A stretch of 64,000 nucleotides of DNA from Adlercreutzia wanghongyangiae (GCF_035989245.1 NZ_JAYMFF010000002.1:547487-611486), one strand, 5' to 3'; shown: positions 41,001 to 41,326, counted from the first letter of the stretch. Program-made: numbers and translations. The notes: generated by a model not told the origin, from the letters alone.

Positions 41001-41326
41001 GCGGCTACGCCGACGCCTACGGTCTGGCCTACCGCACGACCGGCGCCTACGGCTGGACGCGCGAGGCGGGCCACGCCATCGACCCGGGCTACTATGTGGA
41101 TCCCGATCCGCTGCCCGAGACCGACGGCTGGGTGACGCGCATCTTCGATGATTGGCTGACCAAGATCATCCGCATCCTGCTGCCGCAGACGGGCGATCCC
41201 ACGTCGTTGCTGCGCCTCATCCTGGCCACCATCGCCGGGTTCGCGGCCATCATGCTCGTCCTCTCGCTGCTGCGCCGTCGCGAAGAGGAGGAAGAGCCCC
41301 AGCGCTGGGTCGACATCACCATCTAG
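1856..41326 (+). CDS. Giant LPXTG-anchored surface protein with InlB-type and SdrD_B-like repeats (about 13,156 aa)
   Basis: One uninterrupted frame. I chose ATG 1856 because GGAG at 1845-1848 lies 7 bases upstream; ATG 1853, ATG 1835 and TTG 1808 are in-frame alternatives. Order of parts (residues from 1856): long signal peptide with hydrophobic core about 46-70 and likely cleavage after Ala72; two diverged copies of a ~450-residue module (about 170-605 and 740-1190); a long beta-type, Tyr/Asn/Thr-rich middle with DUF11-like stretches such as VTYRIKNIKNTGN; four InlB-type repeats (8212-8909); ten SdrD_B-like repeats (about 9544-13030) with a PASTA unit (12251-12315); LPQTG, membrane helix and tail RRREEEEE. 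A sortase would link it to peptidoglycan (family knowledge); the sortase gene is not here. Adhesion or surface-filament roles are inference. No frameshift or stop breaks 39.5 kb, which argues for selection. Its expected mass is about 1.4 MDa. Confidence 0.93.
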   Translation: MENNERKNQHETTVVPRGAVADTGAHWHTRVPASPAPVNSFSTKLWVRVLSVCLSLLLAVTMFDATALVSYADELADEEAPLAATGDAEAADKPDVAWASALQGAAPDAAALAALAPSGLMPAADVLPQVTADAVGVSEEERIDLSERVRPHLVASGAPYSASQGFFLKGARMQAAFELGNLSALLEGGFLAGTKAGDRFVLTMDVPYLYIDDAGNAATTYSQEEWKLRCALADQAAKALAGAEGAPDSEQAAREAAAEAAANPETTAQAPRVALFAEAIPEGWSLWQEHEGSYRALTDEDMQVGVSGRLVWRYDGNDGKLDAAAALPAFEVGLAGSVPAGTLVSIYYGYEMHSFTARTVEGEEAPAPQYGDVKRGAVGSYALTNEASEATASFAVTPLAAAMPRMAFGDGTGYLAHVVRYEVPATAPAATAIALGAAFPADYNGVGGVTDDVLKAFQADEGGNPIEAAAKAAADDADNAEEGDDPTFVGVPGKGGVLVLDVTDLSDEQIAAINPMKASSLAALGLSPLPYAVTDDGRIQLTRTGDDGHIEPGAVRQLYVAAPYAEAAIAFADEAAEQSAPVRAQFDVQLSAVGVGEPVVYAECVNTEASFAAAAMGDAFMTDEQQAAVQKPAETPALPGLNEVLDALTPAPDATEPAASETDEDAAADAPEVDVTVPDGYRNADNAPVQLLTVDAGISLFASQSRAAAVPFASQQYMLPSDYLDPNLHISGGTPVDGMVNANMIKTGEIIELTLQPNPTKKSGFLGKHESFQSVSGGMDQIKNAAVKFTLEIPYLYFTDTAVVTTTDEKTWRDAQTKYPKDKAIYENSLQRLALYPTTSIINTYDFSKDGGNTWLSSQEMQQYTTAGMSGTWTLRYRSTNTSKPYQLPKDPANEKFTVKFVGSVPDNTGATVKLGYSYNTYTDGSGVETRGAQDTVVAPGEERSEGASNVLEATFIQTNLKWTLANEAIVRNPVLWDHYNYTVWKVTVQNVSETRESEVDFMNYVFRFDAADGPTAGLRSNDTLTWKYDSDTGKDVKDPTAYKVNTNVAVSDSEAKYIGRPKEGGILIYDVSTMTDAEIASINVDDFSNVDELGLTPLPYGTGGRAGQITLDYTEADMPYGKHLISHDPKAVADIKGTDEEREEILASESDKLVLLIALPYTTNYTETEGDYANAKWEVLATANFGNRGYDKDSQSLDYQWMQTFTGQNAFNSNFTKPLYGATVDKVAVDPDTKQEKSVEVEAPLGRMVTYRIKNIKNTGNVPIYGEDQKDATTYGMTLADQLPKGFHLSGIDIRVQRSAYSQLTREVDNPSTEEGAPATITQTVADLSDWFDLAAGQEALGKTATMPVQFQVKDAAGNLSWRFFNVPLTTELSADGQYYTLHLGSNTSTANGIAEFLETQGIAAAPSRKYVGNTVKPTTEFTGLFRVLFRHVIPAGTYTNKAQMTGLTPFTVPVSIDVSGVMIESLSDGKKDWYDNRTGITFGERRYVAIDQTGEYRQGGESYTFTSEEATATFKPYVTKPLLTARPISMYDGSGGVDSNLEREGTWRNGAQTDAKVRPALVETDNAGWRFRIGNDSLSRMAPACFSVGPIPDGINTASIATVTTQGDNGTGTFVVPSKVPGAMQKTPYFVTDKIRLGGAFFGTYHPEVSPDTFGEPVTDEAGNVTGYTPDYAAQVSRVVLTYYKSASNDADFLPITKELYNNKSGAKLWELFKPEEVTDADGNKSLTGRYVLNVADLGLANDDDKIYVTNLQIYMTQFKGSKKIVPTDMNDATVEILGTSKEVGSLPLYAQWSTDYANPSGNNNIADVATLTSMYIPIQPTVSTSYGYVDAAGARQNKTAVPYRWGDLEDETAFFRYTLTNDSFYEISDFGLDLMVNGLSQETESVTDGGTTTTGHTLWRGFLTRNVEVPGFVYGNAPMYDASGNKLYNADGSEKLEPQKSWFYAYGELGRIDVLNEENTTATVMNGEPDGTATSKLAPDASYDIAVALAEINAAVKAGKTSGVVASTTYPNISLDLGTGGATTAILSVRVSNDGTSFDAAGNQTFGLLNNAAGVPTASPLKMVRLRFNRVNSYATLADTANQYDVTAANKAPVVYLTGRADSHATNVSTKAQGFTTTPAYGPAMMIGSGKREETSGNTKINRLTDQITMTFGSFTSAIDYTTTKPASSRPDEGTVKTLTNDGVEVANYTEDAIYHFKVKNTGLNRSDDAVVTVNMEDLSVYLGDPVNDVQGFLTKKVTFNEGLFAFGQTVRADNTPASLKSSLVDAVFYFRTVQDNGGAKTALAATNRLYGQGAAAITTDTNGAVATDNGAGYHVRLTADELATLLDEAQAADPAATSFDIDLATDARFAAYTDCYLERIELRYSEVDPSLDAAAQTVDIGLTGTVNCWYKNGCQEPANSTAPTYSKVCATAKLVQTQKLDKQAQSSARTGHFKVYYPAMELHTFGQYGPTFNAYMNHATYSTNAASDGTGTRTSVPYDRDFKLWANLTNERGVSTLDMVDVTVNLPLDWESVAQADGSTKSDYVGFHTTKMTVNAELFETFNQGCVGTIVFTGYGEGDDAENKTVTWTLSPDDAYQKLASTPATGTTATRLPTFFRDETCQETHSFVTATPQPGSGDGAGDGDSTGGAAGDGDSTGDAAGDGDAEADPAAATPTACEYYLNDAGDLVITEEMLRAHGIANLKSVKLVGWEDMSRDDAAGANNTTAAATVSWDAGQNIVFDGYADHNFDAGIYLDAKTENFLLKLREPSKLFMVGSPVTRIDQSWIYMSKMYFDTMNRSGLYDSNAGNTTAAPTNGRRFSQATYGSWDDHHEGHYGWTDGEYNFALDVGYKAQVSLLADFRQVNSAYNQQAPEWGCHTEQGPWTDSHTMKGRNLTWVGPETYNSGMVVHLTQKVPSGYFDSYYLKIRRDAASYVDRITITYSDGKKLVVEGADIKALLQGTTADADQAGVGSTGQYFRLNLLATTGTGAAREHVASFGSETTNAGNVDRSDYYRDPVDDYSNQSVTGAKDGAPDFTVTEIAYDIRINQYQYTDGSLAQNTNRYVDGTYIENAQEGSVLDRPDYGTIYGLSMTGFDVVDRMALEVNGRMYTETPKAGVDSIVETSLEVGGTNSGNVRAGHAAMVRCDTPEKQKNNAYRSVWSYQDYHRNGATWCGHHDCPARMRHLRSRNVVVALTDGNYTEKGITWNDVAYTQLGESTESRNMTSHGLFGGDTAFNIAMYRYNLYRWDTGWGNPSYSSSVGSRQYYPNDWGANYVSFADKLMIDDVMPWCQPDDDLSYYGFLTMGLKIQAGVLDHLRTYKDAYIKFTTKKWGSTKGVAPYTFDPATERYIDSKGAWVDADGNLLRTDENGNGAFKIYGESTSAGRTFIMRRDGIYEVNATGAETQVSTQGLDYVTSATGAGLIKFERDGEETHEYLRDGNPAVLKLNVNEFIASYTMDLGPYSGNGDITAESNGQYATVDRDDATAVDVRVLGRPYVYKDQKRPGTNTVRPVDDARNTARVWSYNFNAMPKSADDRTYDGANAKKSPAWRAGSGSGYTRQPQDTAYYLGYLIPFSYGSDISRAKWSQAEGNLADYEDDNLTPVVDTYEVRFWNRKDQNIDVDDEYRAAHISTVKLKASWTAGFDNLDTGAVPSTLRVQKVYVPSQFVPVGGHARRADWFQAQDFTFTVYHVGGGSNTVTLSWNDMVSLGMLSLTGSVSDVAGIPTFTGAPLTSGNYVGNYVIDLEKYLRASAAADALLEANPSMTAEQLFDALNGANGSGYNFGLNIAGYIEAQKGDKNNGWADPQNPTAAEVGSAAFVARAKAAVAGAVRTKLVGTYRATDHTNTLGGSWASEPSVNLTYAAPYVTSLQFTFTSPLASREKPETMLDSGQYLGQVAETGRSQGNSDAATNFAFAYDGVYADREVTDFRTAEETGTDPAKGNWNYWSTPTFDKQGNVFDGTTMNNHLAVVQPVETRDPNKHKETSTEYDDQHADVSHRLGALVTDMQRGKKVSLNGADAWIFGYDYDDRSASSPVSFDPASGEGADIPNGDLYAGDYVEYNLYVGAGDQKIRTDRTYYTGSTANGFETSALPLQQVNGRFEVPRGQRIVGWEVQKYYDAAQGKWVENNTAAQKQAGGTFSAAHAVTADLRAADGTVSVADAPQQTDLSQKGGTEQYDANRVLTFSVGNLDRTAAKDNAAATSQIDPGRGVWIRVITQMTDELEKDADYNSTVNGAVQESNPSYQGQAVEASFYATAAPLHGFTQYRAYNKNGTAGSNDRGGKPFATDKAEKGYIAGAHTNAAGGTDNCTQSDASLLKYSYGSHDILFDGYTQLAARNYSSVLFHQHDTAQVVVTPDFYDPQGAGGAGQSDPVSSSNQLANADGNRMRLRVTNIRNTTWHEATMTMTVSFMRAQNNTATGTTGFDANGNPAGVRYFELTEQPTYTATDHGSAFVDGKPPVLDYPSTGVGSAALLPASVNGPDANLGLLPETVVPTNNLSHGVGAIASGRPALKIEYYVPNWYAPVTALAASWLDTRETVTSTVTPFATAPVTGSNGAWVTYDELVAKYGENTDAVTGGTLSGQGHTANGNVFRDVTGVRWTYYDVPATAGDASTAFPLDNVSLLGVARYQDTRLDSLPLSNGATASEQPDSWTPSSQVDVAFTHTDNENTVLDFVDMSRVPAGTATKNADITGGVSAFTANNGTVGAPVLVENAPVAHDTLLTKQDEGKLAGKEILRRTPVMRFQAQAFQTEGQAQAAYNADAAQKSSYVAGEQLWYKNTLANMPKTKNVGKKTLEGELYNPVFYQMVPQEYLKQDDDAPITARYLADHLRVNWYQSATMNPAKADAADEDVYAARTNGMKLVVEKVQDYTMPDYGGAMIYNNTMNGTDREDGRYFANLNPRGTNVSQTTAFTLYKIHWVPADEPIVEGDDVAVAEADKQTSAGGVQGGSVIDADIAYDRPVDELMPDQTRMEVGDRIELYFDVYASVDDLPQVYMQNGVTGNVGTTGLEPAYFPRVGEYYYRDYVDTYYGWTGRINPLRYTNGTDQVYNYAGALNFKTDNVLMDMDYLMLDSAFTGDVAEQTDRWEMFDGSYTYIPGEATSQFHYNGYATTNDNWGYSGNGLNYSSAQLAGTGATDSYSAGYLSDTDIKQANYKQVVRYTPWPQSGTVGTTADKLPSNVHFLWWHDHNDSAYNNNADSNTYDNTGSSRAAMNNDGGTALATGYRYVRDWYHYVTKARTLGHGAQRKDGAGATEYGTTQNADGETVSSGIVEKRWESDTPLVWSETRLHMQKAWLATSSRFISGATTAMTDTNGNEVATGVSNYEAQRKYNSEDTHAGWTPWWNDYSGQRLNENRGVVLGQYTTALQYNQDFISELIAYNYGDRNLDGVEFTYVMPRGVEPILDGTVTEVPKDDTILGEEDFDYTSTLTVHFTAEDLEEPVTFSVYTVSGRKVGTYRVKPNDDVLVTSAHAVAEGADGGAAGGGADGEGTDAKPVTFEEGDYWVIVEAVGTTPEGLPFETREYEYKTIDDANQVVTNVTNYPPRSFHVVDHDQMVAKNDGEGVRVDLSGAAKPNKQSVYSVDGTKPTRLSKLVGDAAADQKVVTLGTTTYVVDETAGKYVAWDKAGECVEITTYDAEVPSSVIASWEFNRIELTSPVWVRLHAEGASIDHPARAQVVDGDGNVVKVTGADGAEVALTDLPVVGAAWEGDEGWVHLGDLPRGHYTIQFTSGPEMDEGVGEGGRGYTQAEPQDIYVVGLGEETHRYEFTVEHVYTESAVSLTVNARGADHAAEVVLKNENGEVIDPATGLPVPVDEKNPVDNAALEQAYKITVPANQELTLAAALPRGAYFVEMLKAPALDFTYTEKVLVTENGTEVEKTVERTGTWDFLMPEGGAARQRFESNGHGAAVHLTMDCALDEQPDRVKEGCAIVRLDVTAEAAGADGYVTYRLMSTATEGEGEEASVVEAIISQNNKLALNRMAYVDSLEPGTYRLYLVRSSKLTGTEGEDLMYVMPTEPIEFTVPEGTSCVTLPAIELNETTPWVEEGAEGNAGEAAVASAFATALSDTLFDGVASVLNEAAASSAGVVALPTLPAASEEEADFDLFSVNEGALVQPVADEDAPLAAGVGDDAAATPRPEPVNGEFFDDVTQAELFSAVRATATDDGEAAGTGATEPTSPAQEATPYTDEQAVMFTDEVEVGTSPSGEGVNIGKDNLEVLGAQIKAGARAYLLKKTTALAGNYSQDPQLSTEWIDITKLMDIEVVQTPAADTNQGYYAPAAIQDPGRAGVASTANTAASTYTSVGVDTAQAGATNQSEAYRDSSQPWVLKVSVKQELGKWFGRSADSAANNLTDPDVVNATGLSAEEVEAIKAALNEGGYQIKVNIPSHVFGNNESEHWYDRVLARPLDTRSAVKVGQDKLAGQEPSRSSAYYQIFDYDHYEGLNRARTHHIQPYGMDWKFTIQRYYRGNGGGGEQQLAGSPNMPAVNGWTVQNNTVRLTDPTDPAQVTDVMGTAAANGDFWRRAYKDATDESGPVLYAQTGTDAVMRKPVVRVWNTISLPDVTVDAPVDAEGNETAGTVTDGVGKTSANYYLEAETDTRQVNVHVENRFWWDGYARHYSNDRNYGGYVINENRWATYSVAGGQMGDLVLPVVTVVLPYGITPVHRTTRQPYGQWPDEPQEFLYDDWDIAKSEGATWASQGGVNQNERRAWLEENFTATVTYERVTADETQYPAADINNNEYRFVVRFIPKGSDLNGDAATEQRIKSHEMDTFKFSVAMSTEPEWNEQPAHTEAARATESIRTYVSSAMTGYKALTDNAITAGGIADPYTVGAPARYRGAGTSRDHDQRLDAISAAYMTSANSNGNWDNVVWRTTDYLSITAYNDVHGTPQYRFQWEYDNENHVEDGIGFPTSWASDCRDSHRSHYYHSFQKVIRMPYNYYNSGTQTNDQVQYTHLLGYFGTYTEEAGTTRAGGPTVPLTGATGNKGLNISEFNWRTQYALSETTTNRLNSTATNLTTGQTDTNTAARKTEAFGKRGVDAEGNATVSYATHIDGGVFAANKLRLKTPTLGSAMEIETTPADRPADGAMADTAPTTTGKGATEGQKLTSVGTTGEGDPFQYDDEVWLAATLKNQSSADQGASNAASGQQGKEGALQHAKLVFSLYLPQQVTFYDEALLKNLGESVDAAGYEELLTDYVDDNYSFYIERTYKDRHTDTGVTTGTKTVFDSFTGEAKFPKRSQQTTKYERLTPKQLVDAGWTIRVRVQPDYDADSYLQTDYAKPDVDDADDVPASADVKQRVHGGEVVVFELTPPDDASDLEFVKHDSMLAAFWDNVRADGYVGPGDVVTLKVRTRIDNVGDEASAVEGLTDADGDALTYAQQLAAIRTWSAAASKAYFATENQDASWLPQATGWSHTFDEPVTVALVDGDDATSQFVRDDIRLSRADAADIAVVNRDGSGNIVYDEDGNPTFTPLLEVAGDADTFTFQAGETYLKPTVAADSVTSLGTAWFNTQSPSYFQWAAGSTLVDDKLAHLDSDTGEMVPDVDYDRDHKDTSGDERVKLVVDENGQEQYVPVHAAFPERHLTSTSGTFDIRKPSASVRADTGAVRSPTDDSNAVDSTQSGSNDLYVSQAINTGAAVNSFIVDWQVPLWALGSQSNENAPLNSVSTPVGRVTPSITSVKSGVWEIPGTYKWQVTNPVLGGDAEDTGEGTHYFKAAGTPDAGEEVGSWRISFQNTKRIDGVTHYRYFIGTGENDYAVEYQTDADGNTLYETDEAGKQVLDENGKPIPLVKYESDGKTPVYKYVVAANARRVPVDTDEAAANREIESKLWVFVYVRRNITDTTKKGNGYEEQNANYYQDRENFSVPGTDADRDYLNGEDDSYDYNSADESTARWSLVGYTRVSDKTNRTFTNLGSGGQVRQVRWVVKACDTTTVNGTVMPVDAQGKPIDTAAINASVNRTRRVVVDDSLAQEVPVPTGFRLAVDADPYTAEVEMPDDIDPARNNTAWEMQRSYEDGLDIADSTLYRYVERNLGNISNLDMSQVRKVGPHKLSFYGEEITTRLGCDKSRLQLETRTSTDEMTGITSTYQVYVCPDCKEEYSVDKYNSNNINEDCWTRTMQGNLIVDALTPMKQTGSSMPDSITNNAAMLHGSAFITELPKVQIDRSAQPLYRVAPAAADDEPQAVNLLVDEGTDERVVDAVSEMFTVDSVSYLAADEGATPAAEGDGEGDEATVMLSYHANGGTGTVASQVVRVGEAVQVSNADGIKRTDYTFTGWNTAPDGSGVSYRPGDSLNVSENIVLYAQWAHEPKPIEITFKSNAPVGEITNGEDPDNLAAKESYKVNAMSYQDFALPLNRFQRVNYTFAGWNTREDGLGTWYNDKQVAQFEGTVTLYAQWSQGSVSDSVHVNHFATVVPRYDDTKYAQFERARAGFFRSDEKPTIKIDVAQWYFTGTASEGYSWTNKNIKLDPEDSLFLRYEIRLYNISQAQLRMMGYSEDAYPTDTATNPELSALLPRIQNFGPTPATMFDKLPELNATQKARLAQAAEIRTLADNLRVMAQGYVPSDPLWGDPEFGGTDASDPTRQAFVKALEGYIAQMDKIEVIGGDQVPAASKEAVENIRASLKAQTEALRGFQRATYDDEGNLDVPEHYDITLVKPSDAVTTASTIAAQANSLEAKVSDERPYARVLQYIPYTEMLATKNGKATSPLNVNYERRPSTTSSMDATPMNTQVPLWSYRLVKFHEYEVEEETGFRVEKGPNGETLDRFGNPVSDEAVNSTVYFVKNSDAAVGAMTDVVAANGATITLPDCGYARYGYKFVGWNTKTDGTGTVYPAGVAFTVPDTSTYLYAQWEFDESVQSEVRFDANGGTGEMDPIVYPNGTVIALPACTFTGPGGAALASWNSEPDGSGTAYDPAEGFTVPDTSLTLYAQWATSGTTPEEPDPAPEPEPAADEDEPQVFMLSADGAIRVASADDATGGEGDDGEKNTYLAGSLTEYDDVLFTDVNKQTIDDTVAAIRDTSLSGASNAGGTIRAYGGSTISGADQFSYLYNNSAFTDNVTGSATTNTRRSLVFSFAGANGDRGTLNPGEGLIVDFMMQFDKNRNATTDSGTALVMQAYADKAGSYEFYDFPLTTTDSDGNLLYYTNEMLNSSDSTVNKDSSYRSDLSDGNGNGDSSETLLRIDAPSVGWKENDDVKQDKQVVPHYTDEMFKYRSGTAAVTEGSSYKYWLIQQYTGSSASSAAAYQYATFVDRLPEKDDYEVSTYDSTDDVYNLRQSQWTGWLQDLDGIKAYYTDTTVDEATQEQVGMYEVRTKAEIDPVTKVENPKQVDVWLGPLKIERNADGSIRRLSPASPADKVLPIDEAHDFAVSTGEEWGDDDYSEFTTRWATAYSAPSDMIDDKLVDWIHSSSKIEDRSGVNAANFAKMSNTARMATINMVNLNDLKAYVKAHPDEAADLTRSIGMLWTRVLDKDLNLMENSGDVRIAFDMHAPLNLPKFLGSAGSTYKSVDGLNPEEATPLQKYLYQTSQWNTFLSLVNYRNGPTGMTYKSQELEQAGVYIDAPEGYGYLGSYVWLDYNWDGLANDTEGEKTTDFFGNETTYHKGENGRYILSNERTMDPDTGEVKYTYDGGNDTRALFRDLNHDDVAEDPGINGVKVELLNEYGIPVNRNGEAVVQVKESKTSDNLIWVKANPQTGQALVNVYGGYDLASTNENIDLGAYTYTTESDYFNNRGYYMFSMLKPGKYRLRFTFPETYSNYALTTKRIGADNVPVTDKLGAAQGGTVDASAYMQVERTDGAMVATSDVIQVDAMEYNPDAYEGGSPVTGNETYDAKMTSYNVGIAMPVTYTGVAFRDDKLAGYEEMEEDPDFGGDEGEDPDEGGDAGDNPGDIFGRSATTASVAQLNALEAAGTVSTDAAATLADAGIMPLALTPDNAPEVDKSVGEADYFIMVDGKKTLNLDKMVELDGSVDPELIDGVLDWVNVDLDANNPVTSDTDAITALPVNELRLKNMEVSVQVYNEDTKEWEQAYDADGNRAVVQTDNDLYVRANDNENWQRAFDDDGNKLLAVEDYDTLQWQWQARANDDGTAAEATGAFSFKLEPGHYYKVVCRDMKNRVLKPSVMNWSNDPLERPLANAEDQPQVPGDDGTTLPTDRVAAMWDNDLWLKSGIGETNSFYAAVPTVGGGSNKAVYEDPDRPWLGYKVYDKMALGWIDGTKGFLGNYIWSDTDYNGLQDDVPSIGVGQVIVTLEQYYWLPNDANPDDPSGYNPGTPGADGTGEGRWVLNDLEYKTARSSNAGSYVFKGVSTYVADPNAPKTVREEDKAKYLAGYRVRIDRDNLKLVTKDWGFTFRNVAKSAVTGEFDEEIDSDASMAAQKVRNADGSDYLKDGKPVYAYYLNELGSGAVTAPGLGAGNLVATGGHDNDVSFDQMIVVAGGTDEVSTAADNVRKVFRKTGGGLFMGAEYDLGAAQRIEHWDVGLVEVPRSSVTGRVWNDESYDGIMDDDEVGLAGETVGITQWYYDNGTWVQNTVFGDDARTSVEGDLAIGEAAADGVVTVTTDEDGRYQFDHLPAAYTNDEGEHFLAAYRVVLLGLRTDKVYDEDDPEKLLYETPWMMTHYHQGDDVAADSDVRDDQGQRQGSYKVIGREVVGAGDDAATQLRALDGQIILADTVPTGRENSYQPSQVEVSRGDVYDGATGSVKYDYLTSRGDVVAGGDVGEIAVPRREITGRVWHDEDYDGMQAFTEVEEPVLDENGEPVKDENGEAVMRAVKQYDEPGIAGERVTLSQWYFDPAADEGAGAWVRNEAFGHDGFNVLASIATDEWAVDESDADALAAALSDDGYLTLSTNDDGVYSFKNLPTAYVGDEGTLYLASYRLTLGGLHQQQVTAADGTVTSRVPWLMTRYHAGDELNIDSDVDDALPGTEESYCLLGREEAADGVAGGVRGCDGQIILAGPKPDSVTVDGDKTTLVSVPEGDVVAGADGTVLFDIMRARADIYDGGDAGQLPVPTRSVSGRVWEDADYDGQQELTWRTEAVTDGAGNAVLGDDGQPLTRKVPVYSADEPGVEGQTITLEQWFYDPERVNPAGPAFLTDDYDYDNLNLSGKIDAGYESHWFRNEAFGTDIYTTWDDAEHPLLGDGWATGATVADGVLTVTTDADGRYQFDNLPTAYTDEAGKQYLAGYRVKLAMLNATDEGAWMMTRYHAGDEAAALAIDSDLPDNLGITQNYPLIGREEFVADTHEDTDEAGNPTTTVTPQRYRGMRQEMLEGQIILAGRADEPRTATAEQAIAGSDYANHLGAEPVTFDWMSARAYEEGLDTVSGGDAGELPPPTQDIVGIFWNDADNDGVQSINELTGDPVLYGPADADGIRQRVAIDYAADGTMKAYACNEDGERGDLVKVSRFDASGNLCIYELDENGAERLMKRTDAAGNEVDAVYTPAELGDAYRDGTVYEELVSEDGINNARVTLERYKSIDGAWVPDEEWVVGTDSWDAYRANPANTWNETATFDASQHVQYTRVQEYSDGTVRAGVYRFEDLPTQTMDPATGEKIVYGYRVRYTDAGYKQRAWMIAKYQQKDNFTQDSDLINYNANLMTDGEFDVLLNRKDDSSVLGNIHASSPSNNDNQDVGLLTLDEALDQKKDGVAAALAATTAARPLMRAFASLAPMAQAQATAAGAQAGAGARADATGLDQYDLAAGSDRAYNDAALLKQKTGTIEGVLFQDENYNGKLDGTAGRGEARLEGKTVYLHAWGLKLVADGSAECTCTTPDAPAEGQLPASAGAIAAAEVDGQPLEINGVRYHWEWKAEVDGTISTQTDAEGRFAFDDLPSATREVVNEDAYVVDAFRPWYLLGYTLEVEGSSAEDGVLGLPVTRLLTDTEEDGELVPAPETASKVHRPGDVDVLNGRVANNAGYTAGRYAITLNAVNDQTEDASVLDGRLVLADEATTADDEVGATDPAYYVNANGMAFDLSTTRDADCMNGGFGPFGMASIAGVAWDDANYDGIRNYKTSLDVPEEGDGAGDGAETPGTGAADGPTSVVELEDPLVGETVYVTQEYFDPEAANADGSMGRWVPNPDFAANRDKPQVGNLTATDRSVSVRYVTANTQYSIDGGATWFTDENDPSIDHASVFPWPADATGRFSDGMALAGGAVLSINPLTEYGVICRQQDSDGNWQQSDPFYVCTRGESKLASAVFTEDELEASAHAITFTEKENWWIQVPGWEDADVRNGWEYAAIPADATTVPAGTAWTRPDGTGRVVLDNLAQRTAYKVVARIRDYDEFDLPDVAGQTQHAAVATLTGLGLVVDEDAVREQHHPTVPAGSVIATEPAAGTAVRPGSSVTLVVSLGVEPEAPAPDPEPGEPEQPAPDPGEDEVADPDAPETPVPGEGGEGDGAETAAAFGTGAALLHQGGLPLFAAASFGGISLYAMGAHDEFGLTENYQLSTVAAVLGESENYEPLDGSGPQLSVKPAPPGARAVETDHEGIYRFSGLQSYVQKSGGKLVGYNERGDSDAVMQTRYTVYMAELNNGYVMSRFHVGSGLDSDLTRDDTGALVLHKVMTYASGAVIDDGRVYASRETVNVAGSAFGSQYDDLREGVTFDVPAPLGHRLDAGAKAPNLNTIAGIVWRDNNNGVRETGERGVAGATVRLTRYWYDVERAEWVYDKDFNERVPADDETPSLQVTGADGRYSFEDLPATAEIVVRNASVEVVYGYRVHVTEIPAGFSVAPLNRGADTEVDSDLDEMNTRMVPEGDVVCDGLMVLAMPAEEADAPESKIDGPDGVQWSTLGSVSSLCNDAGLVPFSAATFSGHVWLDANKDGLQAEDDELVVGKELVLERQTTTFAAAVAAGWMSRVTDGVPTSNLDITGAPLQTSDRWLNIGWIVDGDEEEPEPEPEPDVPGDDEDDENGDGDGSGDVGDGGDEAGSDEGATTPDAGSEGDDANVATASVQPLAAADGAATEGDDPLAAERLEKLLRRDVPAPDAGLPRAEDDGILSDGVWEIVATTTTDLEGNYQFAGAPIVDEYGKPYVYRIRLEKPDEAEFVPLNAGTDDNLDNDVAHLNLRGEQAPANMAVTETLAVTGPRGYADAYGLAYRTTGAYGWTREAGHAIDPGYYVDPDPLPETDGWVTRIFDDWLTKIIRILLPQTGDPTSLLRLILATIAGFAAIMLVLSLLRRREEEEEPQRWVDITI
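2360..5430 (+). repeat. Two diverged copies of an N-terminal module (~450 codons each)
   Basis: Copy 1 (about 2360-3660) and copy 2 (about 4070-5420) share landmarks in the same order: VPYLYIDDAGNAATT / IPYLYFTDTAVVTTT; SGRLVWRYDGND / SGTWTLRYRSTN; GLAGSVPAGTLVSIYYGY / KFVGSVPDNTGATVKLGY; GGVLVLDVTDLSDEQIAAIN / GGILIYDVSTMTDAEIASIN; LGLSPLPYA / LGLTPLPYG. The landmarks are offset by roughly 570-590 residues. I do not recognise the module. Confidence 0.8.
9728..9777 (+). repeat. Acidic Gly-Asp linker with 30-bp direct repeat
   Basis: Two exact 20-bp copies of GGCGACGGCGACAGCACGGG start at 9728 and 9758 and encode GDGDSTG. They sit in a Gly/Asp/Ala-rich linker that separates two folded-looking parts of the giant protein. 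Similar acidic or Pro-Glu linkers lie near 28600, 31370, 37810, 38810 and 40420. Confidence 0.75.
25982..26131 (+). other. Four-cysteine, zinc-ribbon-like segment in the giant protein
   Basis: Cysteine codons at 25982, 26066, 26075 and 26129 give C-X27-C-X2-C-X17-C, with the centre reading VYVCPDCKEEYS. The spacing fits a small metal-binding ribbon, which would be unusual in an exported surface protein. Metal binding is inference only. Confidence 0.4.
26489..28579 (+). repeat. Four InlB B-type (Listeria-Bacteroides) repeats in two pairs
   Basis: Repeat 1 (26489-26705) has YHANGGTGT, YTFTGWNTAPDGSG and LYAQW. Repeat 2 (about 26728-26977) has YTFAGWNTREDGLG and LYAQW. Repeat 3 (about 28163-28338) has YKFVGWNTKTDGTG and LYAQW. 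Repeat 4 (28367-28579) has FDANGGTGEM, ASWNSEPDGSG and LYAQW. These are the signature elements of the InlB B-repeat family, common in bacterial adhesins. The pairs are separated by about 390 residues that include a helix-forming stretch. Confidence 0.9.
30485..40950 (+). repeat. Array of ten SdrD_B-like repeats
   Basis: Repeat starts (nt) with their signatures: 30485 GSYVWLDYNWDG, 32435 GNYIWSDTDYNG, 33233 VTGRVWNDESYDG, 33950 ITGRVWHDEDYDG, 34805 VSGRVWEDADYDG, 35768 IVGIFWNDADNDG, 36908 IEGVLFQDENYNG, 37733 IAGVAWDDANYDG, 39617 IAGIVWRDNNNG, 40172 FSGHVWLDANKDG. Most continue with a second half of the type TTDADGRYQFDNLPTAY, LAGYRV, MMTRYHAGDE and DSDL, which are typical SdrD_B landmarks. 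Units are 190-380 residues long, clearly longer than the ~110 of staphylococcal B repeats. In that family the Asp-rich loops bind calcium and stiffen the stalk; the same role here is inference. Confidence 0.88.
38606..38802 (+). other. PASTA domain within the giant protein
   Basis: The sequence LPDVAGQTQHAAVATLTGLG, then VPAGSVIATEPAAGTAVRPG and SSVTLVVSLG, is a standard PASTA unit, a fold that in kinases and PBPs recognises peptidoglycan-type ligands. It is followed by a Pro/Glu/Asp-rich linker (about 38803-38940). Confidence 0.85.
41180..41323 (+). other. LPQTG cell-wall sorting signal of the giant protein
   Basis: LPQTG (41180-41194) is followed by DPTSLLRL, a hydrophobic helix ILATIAGFAAIMLVLSLL and the charged tail RRREEEEEP plus eight further residues. 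This is the three-part sortase signal. The tail is longer and more acidic than the few basic residues usually seen. Confidence 0.92.

Noticed and set aside
41111..41128. LPETDG as a second sorting motif
   Set aside because: The fifth residue is Asp, not Gly, and no membrane helix follows directly; LPQTG at 41180 has all three sorting-signal parts.
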